Shown: one piece after another, positions 24,267 through 32,256 of the stretch
Position numbering within the stretch: the first letter of the stretch is position 1
Layout: every line of letters begins with the position of its first letter
Origin: Oceanicaulis sp.
GTDB taxonomy: Bacteria > Pseudomonadota > Alphaproteobacteria > Caulobacterales > Maricaulaceae
Assembly (NCBI GenBank): GCA_040112665.1
Contig: CP157796.1
Location: 684,813 to 748,812, forward strand
Length of the DNA: 64,000 nt
Direction of reading: 5' to 3'
Made by a program: the position numbers and the translations under genes
Notes under the pieces: generated by a model
Database searches by the model: none
What the model was told of the DNA's origin: nothing
The model's input: the letters and a program-made list of their open reading frames with translations, nothing else

Positions 24267-24304
24267 ATCGGCCGCAAGACCCCCTTCTTGCGGCCGATTT
24301 TTTT
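24267..24304 (+). terminator. Rho-independent terminator of dnaA
   Basis: A perfect 13-base-pair stem, ATCGGCCGCAAGA (24267-24279) with TCTTGCGGCCGAT (24286-24298), has a six-base loop and is followed by seven T. It is preceded by A residues and could also act on the opposite strand. It separates dnaA from dnaN, so dnaN needs its own promoter. Confidence 0.88.
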
Positions 24305-24326
24305 GGTTTAAGCTGGCCGCCTTTCA

Positions 24327-24356
24327 GATTCAGGCGATTCCCGGCACGGTCGATTC
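24327..24356. promoter_or_regulatory. Cluster of three GANTC sites upstream of dnaN
   Basis: GATTC occurs at 24327, 24336 and 24352, three sites in 30 bases, all in the 80-base gap between the dnaA terminator and the dnaN start. In Caulobacter relatives GANTC methylation with GcrA controls cell-cycle promoters. I could not define -35 and -10 elements with confidence. Confidence 0.5.
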
Positions 24357-24385
24357 GCCCCCAAGGACAGGCAGAGGCGAGACAC

Positions 24386-25504
24386 ATGAAGCTCACCATC
24401 GAGCGCGCGACGCTGCTCAAGGCCCTCGGTCACGTTCAGGCCGTCGTCGAACGGCGCAACACCATCCCGATCCTGTCAAACGTGCTGATCAACGCACAGG
24501 GCGGGTTCGCCCGCTTCACCGCGACCGATCTCGACATGGAGATCGTCGAGGAGGCCGAGGCCAAGACCGAGCGCGAGGGCGTGGTCACCGCCCCCGCCCA
24601 CACGCTTTACGAGATCGCGCGCAAGCTGCCCGAGGGCAGCGAGGTGACCCTCGAGATCGGCGGCGAGGATCCCCGCCTGACGCTCTCGGCGGGCCGGTCG
24701 CGCTTCAACCTGCCGGTCCTGCCGCCGGGCGATTTCCCGGTCATGCCGAGCGAGGACCTCGCGGTGAGCTTCGCCGCGCCGGCCAGCGAGATCGCGCGCC
24801 TGATCGACAAGACCCGCTTCGCGGTCTCCACCGAGGAGACGCGGTTCTATCTCAACGGCATCCATCTGCACGCCGCCGACCGCGACGGCCGCAAGACGCT
24901 GCGCGCGGTGGCGACCGACGGCCACCGCCTGGCGCTGGCGGAGACCGACCTGCCCGACGGCGCGGCCGGCATGCCGGCGGTCATTGTGCCGCGCAAGCCG
25001 ATTCAGGAGCTGCGCCGCCTGCTCGAGGATCTCGACGGCGACGTCGAGGTGTCGGTCAGCGAAGGCAAGATCCGCTTCCAGCTCGGCGCAGCGGTGCTGA
25101 CTTCGAAACTCATCGACGGCACCTTCCCCGACTATGAGCGGGTCATCCCGCGCGGCAACGACAAGATCCTGCGCATCGACCGCGCGCCGTTCGCCCAGGC
25201 CGTCGACCGGGTCGCCACGATCAGCCAGGAAAAGTCGCGCTCGGTGAAGCTCGCTTTGTCGGACGGCCAGCTCGTGCTGACGGTCAACAACCCCGAAAGC
25301 GGGGCGGCGAGCGAGGAGCTGGCGGCGGACTACACCAGCGACGAGATGGCGATCGGCTTCAACGCCCGCTATCTGCTGGACGTGGCCGGCCAGATCGAGG
25401 GCGATGAAGCCGTGTTCGAGTTCGCCGATTCCGGCTCGCCCACGCGGGTGACGGACTCCGGCGATCCCGACGCCGAATACGTGCTGATGCCGCTCAGGGT
25501 GTGA
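24386..25504 (+). CDS. dnaN: DNA polymerase III beta subunit (sliding clamp)
   Basis: DnaN forms the ring-shaped clamp that tethers the replicative polymerase. The 372-residue length and sequence fit: MKLTIERATLLKALGHVQAV, then RRNTIPILSNVLINA, the first-domain hallmark. Further blocks are ATDLDMEI, RFYLNGIHLHAADRDG, ATDGHRLALAETDLP, FPDYERVIPRGND and the C-terminal VTDSGDPDAEYVLMPLRV, which carries the conserved Y-V-x-M-P-x-R end. The start lies behind GAGGCGAG. The stop overlaps the start of recF in GTGA, so dnaN and recF form an operon. Confidence 0.97.
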   Translation: MKLTIERATLLKALGHVQAVVERRNTIPILSNVLINAQGGFARFTATDLDMEIVEEAEAKTEREGVVTAPAHTLYEIARKLPEGSEVTLEIGGEDPRLTLSAGRSRFNLPVLPPGDFPVMPSEDLAVSFAAPASEIARLIDKTRFAVSTEETRFYLNGIHLHAADRDGRKTLRAVATDGHRLALAETDLPDGAAGMPAVIVPRKPIQELRRLLEDLDGDVEVSVSEGKIRFQLGAAVLTSKLIDGTFPDYERVIPRGNDKILRIDRAPFAQAVDRVATISQEKSRSVKLALSDGQLVLTVNNPESGAASEELAADYTSDEMAIGFNARYLLDVAGQIEGDEAVFEFADSGSPTRVTDSGDPDAEYVLMPLRV

Positions 25505-26679
25505 GCCCCGATCCCGCCACCTCTCCCGCGCCGGAGCGTCCGGCGGTCACCCGGCTGAAGCTCACCGGCTTTCGCAATTACGCCCGGCTCGATCTCGCGC
25601 TGGACGCGCGGCCCGTCGCGCTGTTCGGGCCCAACGGCGCGGGCAAGACCAATCTCGTCGAGGCGGTGAGCTTCCTGGGCCCCGGCCGCGGCGTGCGCGC
25701 GGCGGGCTCCGACGCGGTGCGCATGAAGACCGCCGACGGCCCCGCCCCGGTCTGGGCGGTCTACGCCGAGGCGATGACGCGGCAAGGCGCGGTGAGCCTC
25801 GCCACCGGCTCGGACCCCGCCGAACCCTCCCGGCGCAAGACCCGGCTCGACGGCGCGGCGGCGACGCAAGGCGAGCTTGCGCGCCTGTTTCCCATGGTCT
25901 GGCTCACCCCGCGCGAGGACCGGCTCTGGGCGGGGCCGCGCGCGGACCGGCTGAAATTCTTCGACCGGCTGGTGCTCGCCGGCGCGCCCGATCACGCCGC
26001 CGAAGCCTCCGCCTATGAAAAGGCGCAGCGCGAACGCCAGCGCCTGCTCGACCGGCTCGAAGAAGGCGGCCGCGCCGATCCCGGCTGGCTCGACGCGCTG
26101 GAATCTGAAATGGCCGCGCGCGGCGTGGCTCTAGCCGCCGCAAGGCTCGACGCGCTCGCACGGCTTCAGGCCGAGATCGACGCCCGGCCCGACAGCGCCT
26201 TCCCAAAGGCCGATCTCGCGCTTGAAGGCGTGCTCGAAGCCCGGCTGGGCGAAGGCATGAAGGCGGGCGAGGCCGAGGACTGGTTCGCAGACGCGCTCGC
26301 CTCCGCCCGCCGCCGCGACGGCGCGGCGGGCCGTGCGCTGACCGGGCCGCACCGCACCGAGCTCGCCGCCCGGCACCGGGAGAAGGATCAGCCGGCTGCA
26401 GACTGCTCCACCGGCGAGCAGAAGGCGCTCGTGCTCGGCCTCGCGCTGGCGCAGGCCGGCGCGGTGAAGGCGAGCCTGGGCGCAGCGCCCGTGCTCATCT
26501 TCGACGAAGCCTGCGCGCATCTCGACGCCGCACGGCGGGCGGGCCTGGCCGAGGCGATCCTGGCGCTCGACGTTCAGGCCTGGCTCACCGGCGTGGAGCC
26601 GGTCCTGTTCGAACCCTTCGGCGAAGACGCCCAGCGCATCGCGGTGGTCGAGGGCACGGCGCGGCGGGTGGACGCCTAG
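25501..26679 (+). CDS. recF: DNA replication and repair protein RecF
   Basis: RecF is an SMC-like ATPase that helps load RecA at gaps. The 392-residue protein starts at a GTG overlapping the dnaN stop. It shows the RecF N-terminal pattern VTRLKLTGFRNYARLDLAL and Walker A LFGPNGAGKTNLVEAVSFL. WLTPREDRLWAGPRADRLKF and the H-x-T-E region LTGPHRTELAARH follow. The ABC-type signature is in DCSTGEQKALVLGLALAQA and Walker B in VLIFDEACAHLD. Its stop TAG and the stop of the convergent thpR gene are formed by one palindromic CTAG (26676-26679). Confidence 0.95.
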   Translation: MSPDPATSPAPERPAVTRLKLTGFRNYARLDLALDARPVALFGPNGAGKTNLVEAVSFLGPGRGVRAAGSDAVRMKTADGPAPVWAVYAEAMTRQGAVSLATGSDPAEPSRRKTRLDGAAATQGELARLFPMVWLTPREDRLWAGPRADRLKFFDRLVLAGAPDHAAEASAYEKAQRERQRLLDRLEEGGRADPGWLDALESEMAARGVALAAARLDALARLQAEIDARPDSAFPKADLALEGVLEARLGEGMKAGEAEDWFADALASARRRDGAAGRALTGPHRTELAARHREKDQPAADCSTGEQKALVLGLALAQAGAVKASLGAAPVLIFDEACAHLDAARRAGLAEAILALDVQAWLTGVEPVLFEPFGEDAQRIAVVEGTARRVDA

Positions 26680-27227
26680 CGCCCGGCCAGCGGGTAGTCG
26701 GCGACGGCCTCGTAGAGATTGGGCTGGCCCGGCTTGCGGTTATGGCTGGCGTAGAGGTGAAACCGGTCCGCCATGACCGGCTCGGTCTCCAGCATCGACC
26801 AGCGCTGCTCGAAGCGCTGCACGCGCACCGGGTCCACCCCGCGCTCGAGATAGGCGAGCGTGAGGTGCGGGATGAAGGCCCGGCGCTCCATCTCCACGCC
26901 CGCACGTCCGCCCGCCTTGCGGCAGCGGCGCGCCAGATCAGTGAGCTCCGGGCCTGCCTCCACCCCGGCCCAGAGCGCGTGCGGCTCGGCCTTGCCGAAC
27001 CGGCCTACGCCCTTCAGCCGCCACGCGAAAGGCGGGCAGGAGATCGCCGCAAGCTCATGATCGAGTTCCTCGATCACCGGCTCGTCGAGCTCGCCGTAGA
27101 AGGCGAGCGTGACGTGAAGGTTTTCCAGCGGCCGCCATTTCGCGCCGGGCACCTGATCCATCAGGTCCGCAGCCGCGTCGACGATCGGTTCGGGCGCGGG
27201 AAGGGCGGCGAAGACGCGCAAGGACAT
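26676..27227 (-). CDS. thpR: RNA 2',3'-cyclic phosphodiesterase / 2'-5' RNA ligase family (ThpR)
   Basis: The product (183 residues from the ATG at 27227) is a 2H phosphoesterase. The two H-x-T catalytic motifs are visible as ENLHVTLAFYGEL and IPHLTLAYLERG. The N-terminus SLRVFAALPAPEPI is typical. Enzymes of this family hydrolyse 2',3'-cyclic phosphates on RNA and can join tRNA halves in vitro; the physiological role is unclear. An ATG five codons upstream (27242) is an equally possible start. The gene converges with recF. Confidence 0.88.
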   Translation of the reverse strand: MSLRVFAALPAPEPIVDAAADLMDQVPGAKWRPLENLHVTLAFYGELDEPVIEELDHELAAISCPPFAWRLKGVGRFGKAEPHALWAGVEAGPELTDLARRCRKAGGRAGVEMERRAFIPHLTLAYLERGVDPVRVQRFEQRWSMLETEPVMADRFHLYASHNRKPGQPNLYEAVADYPLAGR

Positions 27228-27337
27228 GAGCCCAAGGGGCATGGCCCGGCCGCGCGCGTCAAGGCTGCGGGCGGCGGCGCGCGGCAAATCCACAGCCGGG
27301 GAAGGGGAATCGGACGCATGACCGCGTCCGGTTTTCC

Positions 27338-27366
27338 TTGAATCCCGACCGCAGAACACTGATATT
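27338..27366 (+). promoter_or_regulatory. Candidate promoter of the Bax-inhibitor family gene
   Basis: TTGAAT (27338-27343) and GATATT (27361-27366) are 17 bases apart and lie 64 bases before the start codon at 27430. A GAATC (GANTC) site overlaps the -35, as at the dnaA promoter, and another GAATC lies about 30 bases upstream. Confidence 0.45.
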
Positions 27367-27429
27367 CAGTCTCACCACGCAGGCGCGCTCGTGCGTTACC
27401 TGCGCGAAGTCTGACGGAAGAAGGACGCA

Positions 27430-28191
27430 ATGAACCAGTTTAACCGCACCGCCTATGACGCGCGCGCGCTCGACACCTCGGTCGACGAGGGTCTGCGCCG
27501 CTTCATGCTTGGGGTCTACAACAAGATGGGCCTGGGGCTGCTGCTGTCGGCGGCGCTGGCCTATATCGTCGGCACGGTGACCCCGGTCACCCAGCTCGTG
27601 TTCGGCACCCCGCTTCTCTACGTCGTCCAGTTCGGCCCGATCGCCCTGCTGTTCGGCTCGATGTTCTTCATGCGCAACCCCTCGCCGGTGGGCGCGGCGG
27701 TCCTTTACTGGGCCGTGGTCTCGCTGATCGGCGCCGGGCTCGGCGTGTGGGTCATGCTCGCCACCTCCGGCGTGCAGGCCGAGACCCTGACCGGATCGCT
27801 GTCGATCACCTTCGGCACGATCGCGCAGGCCTTCGTGATCACCGCGGCGGCGTTCTTCGCGCTGTCGCTGTTCGGCTACACCACGAAGCGCAATCTGCAG
27901 CCGCTCTCGAGCTTCCTGTTCATGGGGATCATCGGGGTTCTGGTGATCAGCCTGATCAACGTGTTCTTCATCGAGAGCTCGGGGCTTCAGTGGCTGATCC
28001 AGTTCGCCATTCTGGGCCTGATGGCCGGCGTGGTGGCGTTCCAGACGCAGAACCTGAAGATCATGTATCACGAGGTCGCCGGCGACGAGCGGTCCATGGC
28101 CGTGATGACCTATTACGGCGCGCTGAACCTCTACATCGCCTTCGTGAACATGTTCCAGGTCATCCTGATGATGCTGGGCAATCGCGAATAG
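27430..28191 (+). CDS. Bax inhibitor-1/YccA family membrane protein
   Basis: The 253-residue protein has seven predicted hydrophobic helices, the BI-1/TMBIM architecture. It starts MNQFNRTAYDARALDTSVDE, continues VYNKMGLGLLLSAALAYIVG and ends ALNLYIAFVNMFQVILMMLG, which is characteristic of alphaproteobacterial members. Bacterial BsYetJ-like members act as pH-sensitive calcium leak channels; YccA of E. coli interacts with FtsH. Which role applies here is unknown. The paired acidic residues of the calcium-leak di-aspartyl sensor were not clearly identified. The gene has its own promoter and terminator. Confidence 0.88.
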   Translation: MNQFNRTAYDARALDTSVDEGLRRFMLGVYNKMGLGLLLSAALAYIVGTVTPVTQLVFGTPLLYVVQFGPIALLFGSMFFMRNPSPVGAAVLYWAVVSLIGAGLGVWVMLATSGVQAETLTGSLSITFGTIAQAFVITAAAFFALSLFGYTTKRNLQPLSSFLFMGIIGVLVISLINVFFIESSGLQWLIQFAILGLMAGVVAFQTQNLKIMYHEVAGDERSMAVMTYYGALNLYIAFVNMFQVILMMLGNRE

Positions 28192-28216
28192 CGCTTGGCC
28201 GAGACTGACGACGAGA

Positions 28217-28246
28217 CGCCCCGGAGCCTTCGCTCCGGGGCGTTTT
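28217..28246. terminator. Terminator between the Bax-inhibitor gene and the DUF2794 gene
   Basis: A perfect 11-base-pair stem, CGCCCCGGAGC (28217-28227) with GCTCCGGGGCG (28232-28242), has the stable loop CTTC and is followed by TTTT. It sits between convergent genes and may serve mainly the plus strand. Confidence 0.8.
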
Positions 28247-28250
28247 CGTT

Positions 28251-28619
28251 TCAGCTCAGCCCTTTCCAGCTCAGACGTTTGAGCTGGTTGTCGAAGACCT
28301 TCAGCACCTGAGCCAGATCGTGGCCGCGCTTGAGGATCGCGCCGCCGGCCGCGACGATCTTGTAGGCGCCCTGACGGCGGGCGTCGGCGGGGGTCTTCAC
28401 GATGCGGTAGACCGGAAACTCAGCGGCATGGCGGAAGATGGCGAACTCGGCCCGGTCGCCGAGCCCGTCTATGGCGTAGTCGCGCCACTCGCCGCCGGCG
28501 ACCATCATGCCGTACACGCGCAGGATCGCGTCGAGTTCGGTGCGGTGAAACATCACCGGATCGGGAGCCCTGCCGGCTACGCCGTGCTGCATCTGGCCGC
28601 CTTTCGAACCTGTCGGCAT
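28251..28619 (-). CDS. DUF2794 domain protein
   Basis: The 122-residue product (ATG at 28619; an ATG at 28592 behind AAGGCGG is also plausible) matches the alphaproteobacterial DUF2794 family. Shared blocks are VMFHRTELDAILRVYGMMVA and GEWRDYAIDGLGDRAEFAIF. FPVYRIVKTPADARRQGAYK and AGGAILKRGHDLAQVLKVF follow. The family is almost confined to alphaproteobacteria and has no assigned function. The reading frame extends further upstream, but the extension is basic, proline-rich and unlike the family. Confidence 0.85.
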   Translation of the reverse strand: MPTGSKGGQMQHGVAGRAPDPVMFHRTELDAILRVYGMMVAGGEWRDYAIDGLGDRAEFAIFRHAAEFPVYRIVKTPADARRQGAYKIVAAGGAILKRGHDLAQVLKVFDNQLKRLSWKGLS

Positions 28620-28861
28620 GCTTACGGAGACGTAACGCAAGCGCCGTTTTCCGGCCTTATTTTGGTCTCTCGACCGCCCAAGGCCAAATCCATTTTCACA
28701 TTGCCGGTCGATGCGGGAAACGCCCGTGGATCTGGATTCACAGCCCCCCCAGCCCCCCGGATCTGGCGGGTCGCATCGATCGGCGCTTCTCCAAGCTGAC
28801 AACTTTTCCCGCCCGGTTGAGGTTTCGGTCACCTGAACCAGTGATGCTGGTGGCGTCCCGA

Positions 28862-28887
28862 GCCTGCTTGCGCTATCGCTAGCAGGC
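28862..28887. repeat. Inverted repeat upstream of the ABC transporter operon
   Basis: GCCTGCT (28862-28868) and AGCAGGC (28881-28887) form a seven-base-pair stem around a 12-base loop, ending 31 bases before the start of the ATPase gene. It could be an operator or mRNA hairpin. The rest of the gap 28620-28918 shows no feature I can name. Confidence 0.3.
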
Positions 28888-28918
28888 CTTGTTCCGCAAG
28901 CTCTCAGCGAGACCGCCC

Positions 28919-29674
28919 ATGATCGTCGCCGATCGCCTGGTCAAGCGTTTCTCCGGCCGCACCGTGGTCGACCAGGTGAGTTTCGAGGTGAAGACCGGCG
29001 AGGTGACCGGTTTTCTCGGCCCTAACGGCGCGGGCAAATCCACCACCATGCGCATGATCGTCGGCTGTCTGGAGCCCGACGGCGGCAAGGCGGCCATCGA
29101 CGGCTGCGATCCCGCGCTGCAGCGCCGCCGCGCCCAGGAGATGGTCGGCTATCTGCCCGAGGGCGCGCCGGCCTATCCGGCGATGACCCCGCGCGGCTTC
29201 GTGCGCTTCTGCCTGCGCGCGCGCGGCTATCGCGGCAAGGGCTTGCGCGAGGCGGCCGAGATCGCGCTCGAACGGGCCAATCTCGGCCCCGCCGCTGAGA
29301 AGGCGATCGGCGCGCTGTCAAAAGGCTACAAGCGCCGCGCCGCGCTGGCCGCAGCGATCGCGCACGATCCCCCGGTGCTGATCCTGGACGAACCGACAGA
29401 CGGGCTCGACCCCAACCAGAAGGACGGGGTGCGCACGCTGATCCGCGAGATGGCGCCGAAGAAGGCGATCATCATCTCCACCCATCTGCTCGACGAGGTC
29501 GACGCGATCTGCACCCGCGCGGTGGTGATCGCCGGCGGCAAGGTGCTCGCCGACGACACCCCGAAGGCGCTCGCCCAGCTCGGCCCGGACGGCACGATCG
29601 GTTCGGCCTTCCGCGCGCTCACCCGGCCGGCCGGCGAAACGCTGGGCCGCATCAGGGGAGGCCGGGCGGCGTGA
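28919..29674 (+). CDS. ABC transporter ATP-binding protein (GldA-like)
   Basis: The 251-residue ATPase has Walker A LGPNGAGKSTTMRM (around residues 38-51), Q-loop region EMVGYLPEGAPAYPAM, signature region ALSKGYKRRAALAAAIAHD (a degenerate LSGGQ, here LSKGY) and Walker B VLILDEPTDGLDP. The LSKGY signature and ATPase order resemble the GldA/NatA/multidrug ABC-2 branch. The start is the ATG at 28919 (MIVADRLVKRFSGR). It overlaps the permease gene in GTGA and is first in a four-gene operon with an ABC-2 permease, a GldG-like protein and a DUF4340 protein. Confidence 0.9.
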   Translation: MIVADRLVKRFSGRTVVDQVSFEVKTGEVTGFLGPNGAGKSTTMRMIVGCLEPDGGKAAIDGCDPALQRRRAQEMVGYLPEGAPAYPAMTPRGFVRFCLRARGYRGKGLREAAEIALERANLGPAAEKAIGALSKGYKRRAALAAAIAHDPPVLILDEPTDGLDPNQKDGVRTLIREMAPKKAIIISTHLLDEVDAICTRAVVIAGGKVLADDTPKALAQLGPDGTIGSAFRALTRPAGETLGRIRGGRAA

Positions 29675-30405
29675 ACGGACTGATCGCGGTGTTCAGACGC
29701 GAGCTGGCGGCGTATTTCGAAACCCCGCTCGCCTGGGTCTTCCTCGTGGTGTTCTCGCTCGCCGCGCCCAGCTTCGCCTGGCGCGTGGGCGGGCTGTTCG
29801 AGACCGGCCGCGCCGATCTCGCCCCGCTGTTCGATTACATGCCCTGGCTGTTGCTGGTGCTGATGCCGGCGCTGGCCATGCGCGCCTGGGCCGAGGAGCG
29901 CGACCGCGGCACGCTGGAGACGCTTCTGTCAGCGCCCATCCCGCTCTGGGCCAGCGCTCTGGGCAAGTTTCTCGCCGCCTGGGCGGTGGCCGGGGTGGCC
30001 ATCGCGCTGACCTTCCCGATGTGGATCGCGATCAATTATCTCGGCGAGCCCGACAACGCGGCCACCGCGACGGCCTATCTCGGCGCGTTCCTTCTGGCGG
30101 GCGGCTATCTCGCGCTCGGTCAGGCGGTGTCGGCCTCCACCTCGAACCAGGTGATCGCCTTCGTGCTGGGCGCGGCGGCGTGTTTCCTCGTGACCGTCGC
30201 GGGGCTTCCCTTCGTCATCGACGCGCTCAGCGGCGCCCTGCCCGGCGCTGCAGCCGAAGCGATCGCCGAACTCAGCGCGCTGGCGCGGTTTGAATCCCTG
30301 CGCCGCGGCGTTCTGAGCCTGCGCGACACGGTCTATTTCCTCACCCTGATCGGCTTCGGCCTGGGGGTGGCGATGACCCTGATCGACGCCAGGCGGGGAG
30401 GCTGA
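29671..30405 (+). CDS. ABC-2 type permease (GldF-like)
   Basis: The 244-residue protein has six hydrophobic helices and the ABC-2 permease pattern. It begins MNGLIAVFRRELAAYFETPL, then AWVFLVVFSL, with the conserved motif RAWAEERDRGTLETLLSAPI after the second helix. This RxxxEEREGTLE block marks the GldF/NosY-type permeases. It overlaps the ATPase gene by four bases and is followed after three bases by the GldG-like gene. In Bacteroidetes GldA-GldF-GldG are linked to gliding; in proteobacteria such sets are widespread and the substrate is unknown. Confidence 0.88.
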   Translation: MNGLIAVFRRELAAYFETPLAWVFLVVFSLAAPSFAWRVGGLFETGRADLAPLFDYMPWLLLVLMPALAMRAWAEERDRGTLETLLSAPIPLWASALGKFLAAWAVAGVAIALTFPMWIAINYLGEPDNAATATAYLGAFLLAGGYLALGQAVSASTSNQVIAFVLGAAACFLVTVAGLPFVIDALSGALPGAAAEAIAELSALARFESLRRGVLSLRDTVYFLTLIGFGLGVAMTLIDARRGG

Positions 30406-30408
30406 GCG

Positions 30409-32256
30409 ATGAGCGCACGGCGCTTCCTCGTCCTGATGGTGCTGAGCCTGGCGCTGGGGTTTGCGGGCTTCAACCTGTTCTCCGGCGCCATGCTGGACCG
30501 GCTGCGCGTCGATCTGACCGAGCGCGGGCTCTACGAGCTGTCGCCCGGCGCGCGCGAGGTGCTGGCCCGGATCGACGAGCCGGTGAACCTCACCTTCTAT
30601 TTCTCCCGCAGCGAAGCGGCGCGCTATCCCGCGCTGCGCGCCTACGGAGCGAGAGTGCGCGAGATGCTGCGCACGATCGCAGCGCGGTCAGGCGGACGAG
30701 TCCGCCTCGAAGAGGTCGACCCCGATCCGTTCTCGGCTGAAGAAGACGCCGCGATCGCCGCAGGGCTGGAGCCTGCGCCGACCGAAGACGGCGGGCAGAT
30801 CTTCTTCGGACTGACGGGGCGCAACGCGGTCGACGACGAGCGGGTCATCGCCTTTTTCGATCCGGTCGAGGAGGCGCGGCTCGAATACGAGATCGTGCGC
30901 ACGCTCGCCGAACTCGAACGCGCGCGCACGCCGAAGATCGCGATCATCTCCGACCTGCCCTTCGCGCCGGACCGTGAGGGACGCAGCGGCAATCCGGTGA
31001 TCGACGAACTCGCCCGCGCCTTCGAGGTCGCTTGGCTGGAAAACGATTTCGAGGCCATCCCCGAGGACGCCGACGCGCTGTTCCTGCTGCACCCCGCGCC
31101 GCTGTCGGACGGTCAGACCTATCTGGTCGATCAGTTCGCGCTGCGCACCGGACGGGTGCTGGCGCTGGTCGATCCGATGGCGCATGTCGCGCTCAAGCCC
31201 GGCCCTGACGGCCTGCCGCCGGTGAACGCGAACCGCGCCTCCACTTTGTCGCGCCTGTTCTCGACCTGGGGGCTTTCCTACGACGTCAACACCGTGGCGA
31301 TGGACGCGAGAAACGGCCTTCCCGTGCAGATCGCCGAGGGCGGCCGCACGCGCATGCGCGCCTATCCGCTCTGGTTCGCCGCCCCGCCGGCCAATCTCAA
31401 CACCGACGCGCCCGCCCTCGCGGCCCTGTCGCGTGGGATCAATCTGGGCTCGCCGGGCGTGCTCAGCGCCCAGCCGGGGCTCGAAGACCGGTTCACCGGG
31501 CTCATCTTCACCAGCGAGGCCGCAGCGAGGCTGGACGCCGACCGCGCCGCCGCCTCGCCCCCGCCCGAAGAGCTGATGCGCGAGCTCGACCCCGCGCCCG
31601 ACGCGCCGCTGACGATCGCCGCCCGGCTCGACGGACCGTTCCAGACCGCCTTCCCCGGCGGACCGCCCGCCGGAGACATCGATCTCGATCCCGCCCGCCA
31701 TCTGGTGGAATCAGAAGGCGCGGGCGAGATCGTGGTGATCGCCGACGCCGACCTGCTCGACCCGGCCTTCTTCCTGCGCGCCGATCCGGCGGCGGGCCCA
31801 CAGGTCGTCGCGGACAATCCCGCCCTGATCCTCAATCTCGCAGACCGGCTGGCGGGCGATCCCGCGCTCGTCTCCCTGCGCTCGCGGGCGGGTTCGGAAC
31901 GGCCCATGGTGCGCGTCGAAGCGCTCAGGAGCGAAGCCCAGGCGCGCTATGTCGAAACCCAGGAACGCCTGCAGCGCGAGCTCGCCGACGCCGAAGCCCG
32001 GCTTGAAGAATTGAGCCGCGCAGGCCGCGCCAGCGCGCTGGGCGGTGCGGCGGAAGCCGACAGCGGCGAGGCCGCCGCGCTGAGAGCGGAGATCCTCGAT
32101 GCGCGCGAGCGCCTGCGCGAGATCGAGCGCGGCTTCCGGGTCGAGATCGACGCGCTGGAACGCGCGCTTCTGTTCTGGACGCTCTGGGTCCCGCCGTTTC
32201 TGGTGATCTGCGCCGGGCTGGTGATCACTCTTCTCAAGCGCAGGCGGCGGTCATGA
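30409..32256 (+). CDS. GldG family ABC-type transport accessory protein
   Basis: The 615-residue protein has an N-terminal membrane helix (RRFLVLMVLSLALGFAGFNL), a large periplasmic region and a C-terminal helix before KRRRRS. The periplasmic part begins with the GldG pattern LTERGLYELSPGAREVLARI, DEPVNLTFYFS, then EEARLEYEIVRTLAELE and KIAIISDLPF, a motor-like alpha-beta domain (ABC_transp_aux). The C-terminal 100 residues form a charged coiled coil (QERLQRELADAEARLEEL) just before the last helix. It overlaps the DUF4340 gene in ATGA. Function with the ABC-2 permease is inferred from context. Confidence 0.85.
   Translation: MSARRFLVLMVLSLALGFAGFNLFSGAMLDRLRVDLTERGLYELSPGAREVLARIDEPVNLTFYFSRSEAARYPALRAYGARVREMLRTIAARSGGRVRLEEVDPDPFSAEEDAAIAAGLEPAPTEDGGQIFFGLTGRNAVDDERVIAFFDPVEEARLEYEIVRTLAELERARTPKIAIISDLPFAPDREGRSGNPVIDELARAFEVAWLENDFEAIPEDADALFLLHPAPLSDGQTYLVDQFALRTGRVLALVDPMAHVALKPGPDGLPPVNANRASTLSRLFSTWGLSYDVNTVAMDARNGLPVQIAEGGRTRMRAYPLWFAAPPANLNTDAPALAALSRGINLGSPGVLSAQPGLEDRFTGLIFTSEAAARLDADRAAASPPPEELMRELDPAPDAPLTIAARLDGPFQTAFPGGPPAGDIDLDPARHLVESEGAGEIVVIADADLLDPAFFLRADPAAGPQVVADNPALILNLADRLAGDPALVSLRSRAGSERPMVRVEALRSEAQARYVETQERLQRELADAEARLEELSRAGRASALGGAAEADSGEAAALRAEILDARERLREIERGFRVEIDALERALLFWTLWVPPFLVICAGLVITLLKRRRRS

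Noticed and set aside
22726..24420. 564-residue open frame antisense to dnaA
   Set aside because: dnaA is certain from its motifs. The antisense frame is low in hydrophobic content and has no similarity to a known family.
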